Part shown: positions 46,201-57,258 of the stretch, in pieces
Numbering within the stretch: the first letter of the stretch is position 1
How the letters are laid out: each line of letters begins with the position of its first letter
Assembly: GCF_000002425.4 (NCBI RefSeq)
Contig: NC_037257.1
Span: 13,515,232 to 13,579,231 of the forward strand
DNA length: 64,000 bases
Source: Physcomitrium patens
Taxonomy: Eukaryota; Streptophyta; Bryopsida; Funariales; Funariaceae
Direction: 5' to 3'
Position numbers and translations under genes: made by a program
Notes under the pieces: generated by a model
Database searches by the model: none
Told to the model about the DNA's origin: nothing
What the model saw: only the letters and a program-made list of their open reading frames with translations

Positions 46201-49122
46201 CTGAAGGTGACGACAAAATCGCAGTATCATTTTTACATGGAAACACAAACCGCATTGGCTATTCCTGATGAGGATGACTGCATCACTGTCTACACTGCAA
46301 GCCAGGCTTTAGATTGTCTCCAACAAGTCATAGCCGGTTGCCTCTCAATTCCCTCGCACAATGTTCGTGTCATCACCCGGCGACTTGGAGGCGCTTTTGG
46401 CGGTAAAGCATTTCGTAATATGCAGGTATGAGCACGCTCTTACCCCTCATATGAGCGCTCAATCTAATGGTAGAAAGTGGACTTTTCCGACCCAAGCTTG
46501 TTTGAGCTCGAGGCAGGAATCTACTAAAATTGAAGCTGGTTATCACCAGGCCTTAGTACTGTCACGTGTTGCGAATGCTCGTTCATGCTACAATGTTATT
46601 TGCAGATAGCTGCAGCGGTTGCTGTGGCTGCCTTCAAGCTCCGAAGACCGGTCCGCGTCTCTCTTGATCGCAACACAGATATGCAGATGGTGGGGGGTCG
46701 AGCCCCAACCAAGACAAATTTTACCGTGGGGTTCACGAAGACGGGAAAAATTACTGCCTTGAAAGCCAAGACGTTGGTGGAATCTGGTTGGTTTGTAGAT
46801 AATAACGATTTCAATCCTATGCTTATAACCAGCGGTATGAAGAAGTACAATTACGGAACATTCGACTTGACTACCATACTCTGCAGAACCAACAATGTGC
46901 CCAAGACTGCCGTGCGGGCACCTGGGGATGCTGAAGGCTCCATCATCGCAGACGCTATTGTGGATCACGTAGCGTCCTGTTTGGGCATTAGTGGCAACCA
47001 AGTTCGGGATGTAAATCTCCACACCTCAGAGAGCATTGCCCTCTTTCACGGTGCGGATGCTGTGGGTGGTGCGGATGGTTTCACATTGCCTGCAATGTGG
47101 GAGCGGCTCAAGTCTCGTGCACGTATAGATGAGCGAGAGAAGGAGATTATGGAGTTTAATGCGCAGAGCAAATGGGTGAAGCGAGGCTTAGCGATGGCAT
47201 CGTGCACTTACGGTGCATTTACATTTGGAAACACTGCCACTGTGAGCATCTTCGGTGATGGTTCTATTGCTGTAGAAGTTGGTGGTGTGGAAATGGGACA
47301 GGGTTTGTATACTAAAGTGAGGCAAACCGTGGCGTACTGTCTTAGTCCCCTATGGAAGAAGGTGGGTGTTAACATGACGGTAAAATTTGACATTCGCTTA
47401 TGCACGTGAGCATTTTTTCAGCAACTGAAATTAACAACACCGATGTCACTCGTGAGCGGGCTAATTTGTCCCCTCTCTCGTGGTGATTGCAGAATAAGGA
47501 CGTCGACATGATCCCAAATATCCGGGTTCTCCAATCAGATTCTCTCAGTTTACCGAACTCATTTTGTGATGGTGGGAGTACAACGTCTGAGGGGTCATGT
47601 GCAGCTGCCCAGCAAGCGTGTGAGGTTTTAGTTCAACGCTTGCAGCCTGTGGTAGAGCAACTCGCCAAGGATAAAACTGATGGGGAAGTTTCGTGGGAGT
47701 ACCTTTGTACGATGGTATGTATTAAAAAACTACCAACACCACATTTTTCTGTTTGATTTCAGAAATTTGTCAGTTGAGGTCCCATGCCTTTGTGACCCAA
47801 ATGCACGTGAAGTATCTAGCATGCGAACATTGACAACAATTCATGAATGTCAATAGTAACAGTACCAAAGTTTTCGCAAATTGTTTCACTATTCTTGCAT
47901 TGTATGTGCAGGCCAAATTGATGCAAATTGATTTGCAGTCTCATGAGCGTTGGGTTTCTCCCATGAAACCGTACGTTTTATTTGGAGCCGGAGCAAGTGA
48001 GGTGTGATTGCTGACCTTTCTGACTTAAACCTCTAAAGTACGAGCTCACTACAAAAGTCAAGAGGAGGTTTTGGACCACATTTTAATAATTTCATGACAA
48101 TCATAACCACCAACATAAGAAGAGATTGTTAATTGACGACCAACTTAACTACCAACTTAATGGAAAGTAGGATGTTAGTGTTATGTGATCGAGATCGCAT
48201 GCATCGCAAAAGCCAAGTCTTGTCGAATACTGAGTGACTCGCTTGCACATTTGCAGGTCGAGGTTAACCTGTTAACAGGGGAAACAAGAATCTTGGCTGT
48301 GGATCTTATCTACGACTCTGGAAAAAGTATAAACGTAGCTGTTGATATCGGACAGGTGAACGAATCCTCGCCATTCCTAACATGATGTCTTTGAAGATGA
48401 TTTCAAATTCGTATAGGACCTCTCATGAAAAGGGCAATTGTTTTTATGCAGGTAGAGGGTGGCTTCGTGTTTGGTATTGGATTTGTTTTGACAGAGGATG
48501 TTGAAAGAGACGCTAAGGGAAAGCTCTTGTCTGATGGTACATGGACATACAAGCCACCTACTATGGACACAATTCCACAGAAGTTCAATGTGGAGCTCTA
48601 CAACAGCCCCGAGCACAAAGACCGTATCTTATCTTCAAAAGGTTCAGCTCCCAGACTTGCCACCTCCTTTCCAAAAATCAGCAATCTAGTTTGTGCAAAT
48701 CCATGGCCTGACCAGAGTCTATCGTCGTACATTTCAACTGGTTCACATCTAATTAATATCAATCGAGTAAACATATACATATTATTAGAATTACTGTTTT
48801 ATTGTTTTACAATTTCTGGATGTCTTCTTCACTAAAGAATTGTGAAGCAAGTGACACTCTAACTTGATGTGTAACACGTGTAACAGCGGTTGGTGAGCCT
48901 CCTCTAGTGTTAGTAGGCTCTGTGTACTCTGCGATTCGCAATGCCATCAGAGCTGCGAGGAAAGACCATCTCGGCAGTAACGCAGACAGTGATGCCTTCG
49001 AGTTCAGCCCACCTGCAACGGCAGACAAAGTGAAGAGCTTATGTGGACTTGATAATGTGGAGCACCATCTGCTATCCGCACTGAAACCATCCAAAACCAT
49101 ACCGCATGGAAAACTGGTTTGA
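43252..49122 (+). CDS. AO: Aldehyde oxidase (molybdenum hydroxylase), 12 exons
   Basis: Exons: 43252-43411, 43536-45088, 45205-45301, 45460-45716, 45871-46083, 46207-46425, 46606-47361, 47493-47714, 47912-48001, 48257-48355, 48452-48641, 48887-49122. All junctions are GT..AG and in frame, giving 1363 aa, normal for plant aldehyde oxidases. Domains: a plant-type [2Fe-2S] domain (GCGEGGCGAC across intron 1), the second cluster (QCGFCTPGM...GNICRCTGYRP), the FAD domain (LVVGNTSAG, GGNLVMAQK) and the molybdopterin domain (GGAFGGKA, RAPGDAEGS, GGVEMGQGL). The catalytic Glu sits in GEPPL across the last intron. The FFxGYR motif of xanthine dehydrogenase is missing and TFRAAPRP is present, which favours aldehyde oxidase. 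These cytosolic enzymes oxidise aldehydes to acids with O2; in seed plants some make abscisic acid from abscisic aldehyde. This protein's substrate is not known. The exon 6 acceptor (46206) is the least certain. Confidence 0.93.
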
Positions 49123-51181
49123 AGATTCGTGGATCTCACCTGGAGGCTCTCGGCTTAGTAGGGTGCACTTGCTGGTTTGCGGTGACTTGAAAACTGTATA
49201 GTGTGTGAAGTAATTCTGATTGATTTTACTAATAGCTTATTACTCTGTGAAAGCCATTTGAGTAGGACGGATCACAGGCTATGTAGACGTTGACGTGTAA
49301 ATATTGGATAGTCATACGAGTACTAGTTTTGAAAGTTGCTTCTGCACTTAAGAATCTCGAAAGCTCCATTTTCAAGTTTACTTGCATTTGTGAGCATTTT
49401 CATGCTCTTTTTCTTTATTACTCACTCCTGTTGCCAGTTTTGAAATTAATACTTATTGTACCCGCAAATAGTGCTCGGTTTTTGTAAGCGCAACATGACT
49501 GCATTTAACTCAACTCTGCCACATTTGCATGATGATATACAATCATACCCACTTGATGTGTTCATACTTTTTTACTCAGACATGCTGGGGATCACAACGG
49601 TGACAGATCTAGAGGTCAGTTTGTGCTTTGTCTTATCAGCTAGATATTAAGGCAGTAGGGTTCATCTACAAATTCATCAAGATGCTCGACTGGTAGCCGA
49701 TATGAGTAATATTGGCCAGCTTTGCACCACAGCATGGCAGATGTTATCTATATGATTCTCTCAAATGTTTAAGCCTGGTTGCATGTATGTGCACAGAAAA
49801 ATACAATCTTAAAAGAAAAACCAATTTCAGATTTCTAAGTCAATCTTCAAAATATAGGAAAAATCACAGCCTCACCTCCTTTGTCTGAACCTCCATGTTT
49901 CCGGTAAATCAATGGCGGAAATTACTGGAAGAATAGTTCACGATTTTGTCATTATCACTATTCCTTATGCTATTAGCTTCGCATTGATCTCTCCGGGTGT
50001 TAGGTCCTGATATGCTTGTAACTTATTTTCTTCAATTCATTCAAGCATCGGATGTACCCGGTTTTATGTCAAGAAAAGGAATCAAGTCTGGGAATAGCTT
50101 TGCAAATGGTGAATCTGATTTGGTTGTTCACGCACAAGCGACGAGAGGATTTAGTCTGAATTCACTCTAGGATCAAGTGTGTTTATGTCCCCAAGTCCTA
50201 AAAATAAGGATAGCGTTAATGTCACAGCTTCTGGATAATAATAAGTGTGCGATAAGACCGTAGACAACTTTTATTCTTTGGCAGGAGCAGACAGATCCCT
50301 GACATATTCAGATGTGGCGGCGTCCTTTAGGAGCAGACGTATTGGAACACAGAAGATTCTGTTGCGAAAAGACAGCCGGAAAAGCGGAAACGGAGTGTAC
50401 GGTGCTCAGTTCATCTCTTTCAAGTGTTTTGCGAGGTTTGATGTGGATTAGTTCACTGTAGAGAACTTGTAAGCTCACAAACCTGAGCACCCACAATCGA
50501 CTTGATGGACAATGGAAGATTTGGGCTCATCAATTTTCAATTCTCTGGTTGTTGACGGAGCTGCGTTTGGTAGAGTTGGTGGAGGTGAAAAGAATCTGTA
50601 GGGAGTATGAATTTGAGGGTTGATGGGTGTCAAGCAGTTCATGGCTTCGAAAACCTTTGAGATGTATGGTTGTTCTGTTATTCTGTTATTATAGAAGGTC
50701 TGAAATTTAAATTGAATGTTATGCATGATTCGAGTACGAAGTATCGACTTTGGAAGAACGATAGAAGGGTCGATGATGCGACTAAATAACTGAACTTCGG
50801 AGTCAGGTTTTGAGTGAACGCAGTGGATGGTTGTATATGTATTCCAGAAGTGGTAGGATCCGTTGAAAGTGGATTTGAGACGATCTCATTGCATGGTCTT
50901 TCTGGGAGTGCATTATTTGAAATCGTGTTTTCGAGAACTTTGGCTGTTGGTCTTAGTTTTGGCCGACGGCGTCTGCATTTGGTAACGCATGTATCTGGAA
51001 TCCATGGTGCATTGTATTGAGCAATCAGACGCTAAGTTGTAATACTTGTGTTTTTTCCGTTCTTGGATCTTGAATCGTTATTAGTCAGCTATATCTTTTG
51101 CAAACAATTTAACGGTCGGTCATGACTTCTTCACGTTAGACTCTAAGTGAGGTTGATCAGTTATGGCATTTAAATTGAGGT
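49123..51181. other. 3' flank of aldehyde oxidase and unassigned spacer
   Basis: It includes the probable 3' UTR (to about 49500), then moderate-GC DNA without a recognised gene. A 68-codon frame near 50245-50451 has plausible composition but no known motif. Part of this could be the old 5' UTR or leader of the PP2A pseudogene that follows. Confidence 0.4.
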
Positions 51182-52698
51182 TTGGGATCACACGACAGAA
51201 GGATCCATCAAAAACTGTGGAAGTCAATGATAGGGTTGGTGCCTAGGACGCTGCAGCGACAGCGTTGTCAGCGCCGAGTCCATCCACTCCGGCCATGGGA
51301 TCTCGAAACTCGAAGTGAATCGGCTTGGGACAAGCAAATCGTTAACGTCAATGGCATGGCAACCTGGAGAGACACTTTCGTCTTCAGTGCTTTCGCAGAG
51401 CTCACCGAAACCGATTGGGAGTAAGTTGCCGAATGGAACTTCTGAGCCACTACAATTCATCAGGGACGTGCCTGTTCTGAGAGGCAATCTCAGTTCTCAA
51501 GGAAACTCAATCTGTGGTGTTATATGTTCGACTTCACAGATCCCACGAAGGATGTGAAGGAGAAAGAGATTAAGAGACAAACATTGCTGAAGTTGGTTGA
51601 ATATGTGGCTTACGGGCCAGGGAAGTTTACAGAGTCTCGTATGTAGGTCATCAACTTGTTTCACTCTTCCGCCTGGTCATCACGGAATTACGACCTTCGA
51701 GGCCCATGAAGGCGAGGATGAAGAGTCTGCCATGGACCCCACCTGGCCGCATTTGCAAATTGAATTTGAGTTTCTGTTGTGGTATGTGGTTTCTCCTGAT
51801 ACGGACGCGATGGTTGCCAAGAGATATTTTGATCGTTCCTTTGTAATAAGATTTCTAGACCGATGGACGCGATGGTTTGCCCTGCCTTTCAAGGAGGAGC
51901 ACAAGGTTTTCCTTGTGCGTGCCCTACTACCTCTTCACGAACCCAACGGCGTTTCTGTCTATCACCAGCAGCTCTCCTATTGTATAATCGGATCTGTAGA
52001 GAAGGATTTCAAGCTGGCAGATATTGTAATCAGGGGTCTGCTTTAGTGTTGGCCCGTGAAGAACAGTGGGAAGGAGGCACTATATCTGGGAGAGTTGGAA
52101 GAAGTTCTAGAGTTCCAGTGCTGCATGGAGCCCCTCTTCAGGCAACTTAATCGTTGTCTCAACAGCCCCCATTTCCAGGTGAATACCACGCTTGTTTCTT
52201 CGTCTAATCTGCAGGTCCGATTCGTTTAATAAAAACTACTGAATCATCTCATATCTTTCCAGCACAACTATTCAATGCTTACATAATTACAGACATATGC
52301 TCCTCTTGAGGCATGCTTGCCTAAGCGACTCAACGCATCATTGCAATGAAATTCAATTAGTACAAAACTAGTGTTGATGCGGCACACAACAGGTGGCGGA
52401 GCATGCGCTCTTCTTTTGGAACAACGATCACATCGTAAGCTTGGTTACTCAGCACCGCCATGTGGTTCTTCCCTTGATTTATCCTGCTATTGTGAGGAAT
52501 GCAACTAGTCACTGGAACCACGCTGTGCATGATCTCTCTTAGAACGTTCGAAAACTGTTGTTGGAAATGGACAACGTGCTTTTCCACGAATGTAACCGCA
52601 AATACCAGAATGACTTGGCGAAAGCTAGAATACTAGCCGCGAAACGGGAAGAAACGTGGAAGAGCCTGGATGCTGCTGCTGCTGCAAACCACAGCTAG
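51182..52698 (+). pseudogene. PP2A B' (B56) regulatory subunit pseudogene
   Basis: Clear homology runs collinearly with plant B56 proteins: KDPSKTVEVNDRVGA, ATALSAPSPSTPAM, MFDFTDPTKDVKEKEIKRQT (51510-51590), AMDPTWPHLQIEFEFLL, then WFALPFKEEHKVFLVRALLP and YHQQLSYCI. The last exon after an intron (about 52181-52391, CAG-GTGAAT..AACAG) reads VAEHALLFWNNDHIVSL through the family C-terminus to TAG at 52696. B56 subunits are HEAT-repeat scaffolds that bring substrates to PP2A. Lesions: at least two frameshifts in 51182-51720, TAG codons near 52045 and 52540, a small loss after GELEEVLE, and deletion of about 65 residues between RFLD and WFALP near 51863. The retained intron argues for DNA duplication rather than retrocopying. 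No N-terminal Met region is visible. Confidence 0.85.
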
Positions 52699-53658
52699 AA
52701 TCACTGTACTGTAGTCTCAGCAACATTTCTTACATTCCAACTGTGTTCAGTGAAAACAAGGCTGTGGGACAGAGGATAACATCGAAAGGCTAGCTCCTGT
52801 CTCCACTCTATCTGATGCCAGGGCACTGACCAGTTCTCATACCGAAAAAACCACTACGCTACTGCAAATTTTAAAGAAGGTTAAAAGACCTGTAGAGGTC
52901 AACGCACGGCACTTCTTTTTGCATTTTGGGGGATCTTATTTCGCTCCCAGATTTGTCATGAGAGCAAAACCAGAGCAACTTGGTTACCACTGTTGTCGTG
53001 CCCACTGAAGCTTCTTCAGGTTTTCATTGACACCACATGGGCATTGAATGATGCAGTGCATCGGAGGACTTTTTCAAGGTTCTACTTAAAGTTCTACTTA
53101 AACCAGAACTCATCCCTGGTTATGGTGGTGGACTATTGTGTCACTTGCATTGCGTGCTGGCTATTCACAGGCACTGTAAAACACGGCATCAATGCTCTTT
53201 AGAGATCGGGTGTTTCCTGCTAGAGTTTGCTTGTTGAGCGGTTGAAATTGTAGATCGCCAATTTCCAGGCAGATGTTGAAGAGCTGTCAGGCCTTCCCTG
53301 CATTTCATTGCCAGGCGATGTGTGCAGGTTGTGCTGATTAAGTCAAGTTTGTGGCTAAAGCATTCTGTGTTAGATCCTACTTAAGGGTTGAAATTGCAGT
53401 TTAGCCTCTTTTTGTTTTGTCTCTCAAGCAGGGGTAACGCACACATTATGAGTGCTGGCATATATGTGTGTGCTTTGCTAATATTTAGAGGGTTTGTTAT
53501 TTGTTAAATAAGGTATAGAACAACTGGAAATGAATGAGGGGTTGATCAAATTTACAAAAGAAAATTCATATTATGGTTAGGTTTAGATTGAGGTTGTCTT
53601 TGATTTGACATGTCATGAAAAGAAAAGTTAAGAATGTCAATTTTTTTAAAAAAAAGAT

Positions 53659-53660
<2 letters not shown>
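52699..53660. other. Downstream flank of the PP2A pseudogene
   Basis: Moderate GC until about 53500, then AT-rich. A short direct repeat (ttctacttaaa, near 53080-53100) is present. No gene or RNA is recognised. Confidence 0.4.

Positions 53661-53722
<62 letters not shown>
53661..53722. repeat. Compound (CA)n(TA)n microsatellite
   Basis: catatatacacacac... passes directly into (TA)n and then tatt. Both blocks are uninterrupted, so length polymorphism is expected. Confidence 0.9.
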
Positions 53723-53727
<5 letters not shown>

Positions 53728-55230
53728 TTTATTTTTTATTTTTTATTCTTCACTATTCAAAAAATTTAGATATGAATCTTATTTCTTAGTAGATGCTTAT
53801 GTCTTTATTGTTTAGTTGATTTTAGTATTTTTAATTTAGAGTTCAAATCTACAACATTAATTTTTAAATCAGAAGATTGTATTTGACATTATCATTGTAA
53901 TTTTCTAATCTACATCAACTAATGTTAATTCCATGCACCCTTTTTAATCTTCTTTTTTACTATTTCTAATTCTCATAAAATACTATGTTTAATGCTTTTC
54001 TATCTATTGAAAAAAAAAAAAAAAACTAACCAATTTACATTCCTTCAAATAAAATGAGCTAAATTATAAATTATAAAGAAAAAGAAAAAGAAAATATTCA
54101 ATAACCAAATGAAGGAATTATATACAAATTTTTAATTAAGAATTATTAAAAGATTTTTACACACCAAGTTTTACTAGTTACATCCAATAATGCTTCAACT
54201 TTTCAGAAAGCACCTTAAATGCCTCAAAAATATATATGTACTAATTATTTTAGAAATCTATTCAAATTTCATATTAATCATAATCATATATATATATATA
54301 TATATATATAAATCTTTTGAAAAATTAGATTATATTTAACTATATACATGACTAATTTTTTTAAATTACATTGAAACATACATAAATCTAGGGTGTTGCT
54401 AATGTTACCATAGTGTTTGGTATTGCCATCACAAATTTTCCTAAATTTAGGACATTCTTTATGGATATTGTGGTGTTGTGGGAATGTGTTTGGTATTGCC
54501 ATCACACATTCTTTATGGATATTTATTATAATTTATTATTAATATTTTTTTAAATTCATTGTGTTTGTGCAATGCAAGTTCAAAGGAGCTTGTGGTGACA
54601 TTAGCAAAAATTATGATGGCATGTGGTGGATAGCAAGTTGTGGTGGTAGTTATCAAAAACTACAATGGCATTAGCAACACCTTAAATATAAATATCTTCT
54701 TACAATCTTTAATTTTTAAATATTTGAGATAAGTCTAAATCTATTAATAATTTGATTTGACTTAATATTGATTTGGCTCCTATGACATAACAACATTATA
54801 ATCAATGCATAAAAAAGAAAAAAGAAAAAAACCCCTTCACATTTAAATAATATTTTCTTTGCATGCTTATCCAAATCAAAAGAAATTATTCTTCATAAAT
54901 TATGACTATTTTTTTTTTCACTCAACAAATCCAATCTTGTTATACACAACTTTTTTGAATTATCTCAACTTAAATCCTTTGCTAAATGAATTTTGGTTTG
55001 TATCAATTTCTAGCGTACAATATTTTTCCATGATCCTCTTCCAATATACAATAGATTGTAATCTATTATTATTGAATCCCATTTTTGAGTGTTATTGTTG
55101 CAAAAACAAAAAAAAAAACAATACAAGTTATCAGAGTAAAGTTTACACTTTTGTAAATGTTGTCTCTTTGCATTAAACATTGTAAAACATGTTACTCAAC
55201 AACATTATAAAAATAAAAAAAATAAAAAAA
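53723..55230. other. AT-rich spacer with a MITE-like element
   Basis: A/T-rich with an A run near 54010 and (AT)n near 54287-54310. Apart from the fold-back element at 54390 nothing is recognised. Confidence 0.55.
54390..54683. mobile_element. MITE-like element, copy 3, with 20-25-bp terminal inverted repeats
   Basis: The left terminus GGGTGTTGCTAATGTTACCA is nearly the reverse complement of the right terminus TGGCATTAGCAACACC. Flanking bases are cta on the left and tta on the right, compatible with a 3-bp TWA target duplication with one change. Internal atgatggcatgtggtgga and ggtattgccatcaca words match the copies at 40098 and 40996. At about 290 bp and noncoding, it fits a PIF/Harbinger-like MITE, though the superfamily is a guess. 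Confidence 0.65.
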
Positions 55231-55983
55231 TAAAACACTACTATTAAATTCTCACAAATAGCTATCTTTTTCGAATTCCGTAACACTCGATCAATCAAAG
55301 AAAAACTTATTAGCTCTGCGCTCCCCATGCACACATGGACATTAACTCCAAGGCTCACAATCTCCTCCCACACGGATTTGTAATTCCTTTCTCAACATCA
55401 ACAGTAAGCTAACCCCCCCCCCCCTTTTCTGTTCAATAACACACACACACCCACACAAACAAACAAACAGCTCCAAATTTGAGTGATGATGGAATCCACG
55501 GAACGAACGATCCAGCACGCGGAGCGCCGCGCATTGCGAAGCCCAGCAGGAGGAGCAGCAGCGTCGTCTCCTCACCCAAGCAGCAGCTGCAACGTGACGC
55601 CGGGGCTGATGGACAAGGAAAGTGGGTCCATTCACACCTGGGGAGATGCAAAGAGCAGAAGATGAGAAAAGCGGAGAGAGGGGTGCTGCACACACACAGG
55701 TGGATATGAGAGAGAGGAAAAGTGGGGGAGGTGCGCGATAAAAGTGGTTCTGGCGTGAAGTGGGGAGGAGGGGTGAGAAAGAGGGCGAGAGGGAGTGAGA
55801 GTTAGCGAGAGGAGGGAGAACGGGGGTCGTTGAGATGGCGATGGGAAAGTGGATAAGCCGACCCATATGAAGGGAGATTCAATTTCTCGCTCTGGAATCT
55901 CTGGCTCGCCTGTCTGTCCGTCACAGGCTCTCTCTCCCCTTCACCTTCACCTTCACACCTAGCTCCTCGTGCTCCCGTTCAAG
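55231..55983 (+). promoter_or_regulatory. Promoter and first 5' UTR exon of the plastid CDP-DAG synthase gene
   Basis: Composition changes to moderate GC here. A 12-bp C run (about 55414-55425), (CA)n, then GA-rich sequence precede a pyrimidine-rich stretch (cttcaccttcacctt...gctcccgttcaag) that ends at a strong GTAAGG donor at 55984. The pyrimidine-rich block is the likely untranslated first exon. The exact start site is unknown. Confidence 0.45.
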
Positions 55984-57010
55984 GTAAGGTGTGCCTGACC
56001 TGAAGACGCGTCGTGCAGGGGGGGGGGCATCAGGGATCTTTCTTTCCTTTTTCTATTACATCTTCTTCTTTCTCCTCGTGGGTTGGACGTGTGTGAGGTT
56101 GACAAGCTGGGTTTGTTGTTTCGCACCACAATTTGAGTGATTTTTGTGTGTTTCCTTTTATTGATTCTGGTTACATTTGCACGGCCGTCGTGGGGAAGGT
56201 GTGTGAGCATGAGCTTGAAGTGGGTTTTTGTTTGGGAGGTCGAAGTGCTTTTACCTTGTGAAGGATGTCAGAGACTTGTGTTCGATGTCAGTGGCCTTGT
56301 GTAGAGTATTGTGCTGGAAGTTGGCTTTGCTTTGGTCGTTGAGATGTAATTACCTGGACTTGTTGTGTGTTCCTTCGCTCCTTGGTGATGAGTTTGGCCT
56401 CAATTCATCTTCAGCCTCAAGAGTACAATGTGGCTATTCTCTACCTAACCTAGCTGTAGTCAAGTAATTTGTTAGATTGTTAAGTCGGGTGCAAGGATCT
56501 TAAACCAAGCTCCATCAGGCGATTCAAATCTTTGTGCTTACAGTACAATTAGGAATTTGGAGCAATCTCTGTCTATGTCTGCTCAATCACTCGGCTTTGT
56601 GCGATGATTTTGTGGATTTTGAAATGCTTTGCCACGCTTACCAGTTCACTCTAATAATTGGTTGCTTGCATTCTGGATACTTTATTGTTCATTTGAATAG
56701 CCCTTGTGATCAACCTGCTATTTTAGGTTTTGATTGAGTTACCGTAGAGAAAGATTATCAAGCTAAAAGACTTGCTGCCTTTGATGTTTCATATTTTGTG
56801 ATGTGCTGATATTGGATTTATTCTTTTCGGATTGTGCTGTTCATACGTCATTTGCGACAATTTGGAAGTATCCCTGGCTTTTCTCTTTCCACTCTCTTGC
56901 CTCAGGCGCCAGGATACTTGCAACCCCTAATCTTAAAGTCCCAACGGTGACTTATTTCTAAATTCAGTAGCCTCATGTACGTGTCTGACGCTTTTTTGTT
57001 TCACTTGCAG
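55984..57010 (+). other. Inferred 5' UTR intron (about 1.03 kb)
   Basis: The donor AAG-GTAAGG at 55983/55984 and acceptor TTTCACTTGCAG at 57010 bracket T-rich, intron-like DNA with no long frame, upstream of the coding ATG at 57259. A long leader intron is common in plant housekeeping genes and often raises expression. This one is inferred from splice signals only. Confidence 0.5.
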
Positions 57011-57258
57011 CAGCTGAATTGCGATGCTAAGCAGCCGTTAAAGGCGTAAATATTGTTCGATATTCCCAACGCCCTAGCTGGAAGTATTAATTAAAACAGA
57101 AAAATTCGAAGGCACTAGCAGCAGTCTCAGGGGCAGTGATGAGAAATGATGATTTAGGGTTGAGAGAATGCAGGGGTAGAGTGACTCCAGGAGCATTTCA
57201 GTTGAACGTGTAAGAGGTTTCCCACGTCCACAGGCGAGGCAATAACTGTATCGCTGCC

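Noticed and set aside
43252-49122. Xanthine dehydrogenase instead of aldehyde oxidase
   Set aside because: The FAD region lacks the FFxGYR motif and carries the TFRAAPRP sequence typical of plant aldehyde oxidases. Iron-sulfur and molybdopterin motifs alone do not discriminate.
51182-52698. Functional truncated PP2A subunit gene
   Set aside because: Several frameshifts and two in-frame stops in addition to the deletion make a full product impossible without further evidence.
55342-55866. 174-codon minus-strand frame upstream of the CDP-DAG synthase gene
   Set aside because: Low-complexity Ser/Cys/His-rich translation of GA-rich and CA-repeat promoter DNA, with no domain. It overlaps the probable promoter and leader of the plus-strand gene.
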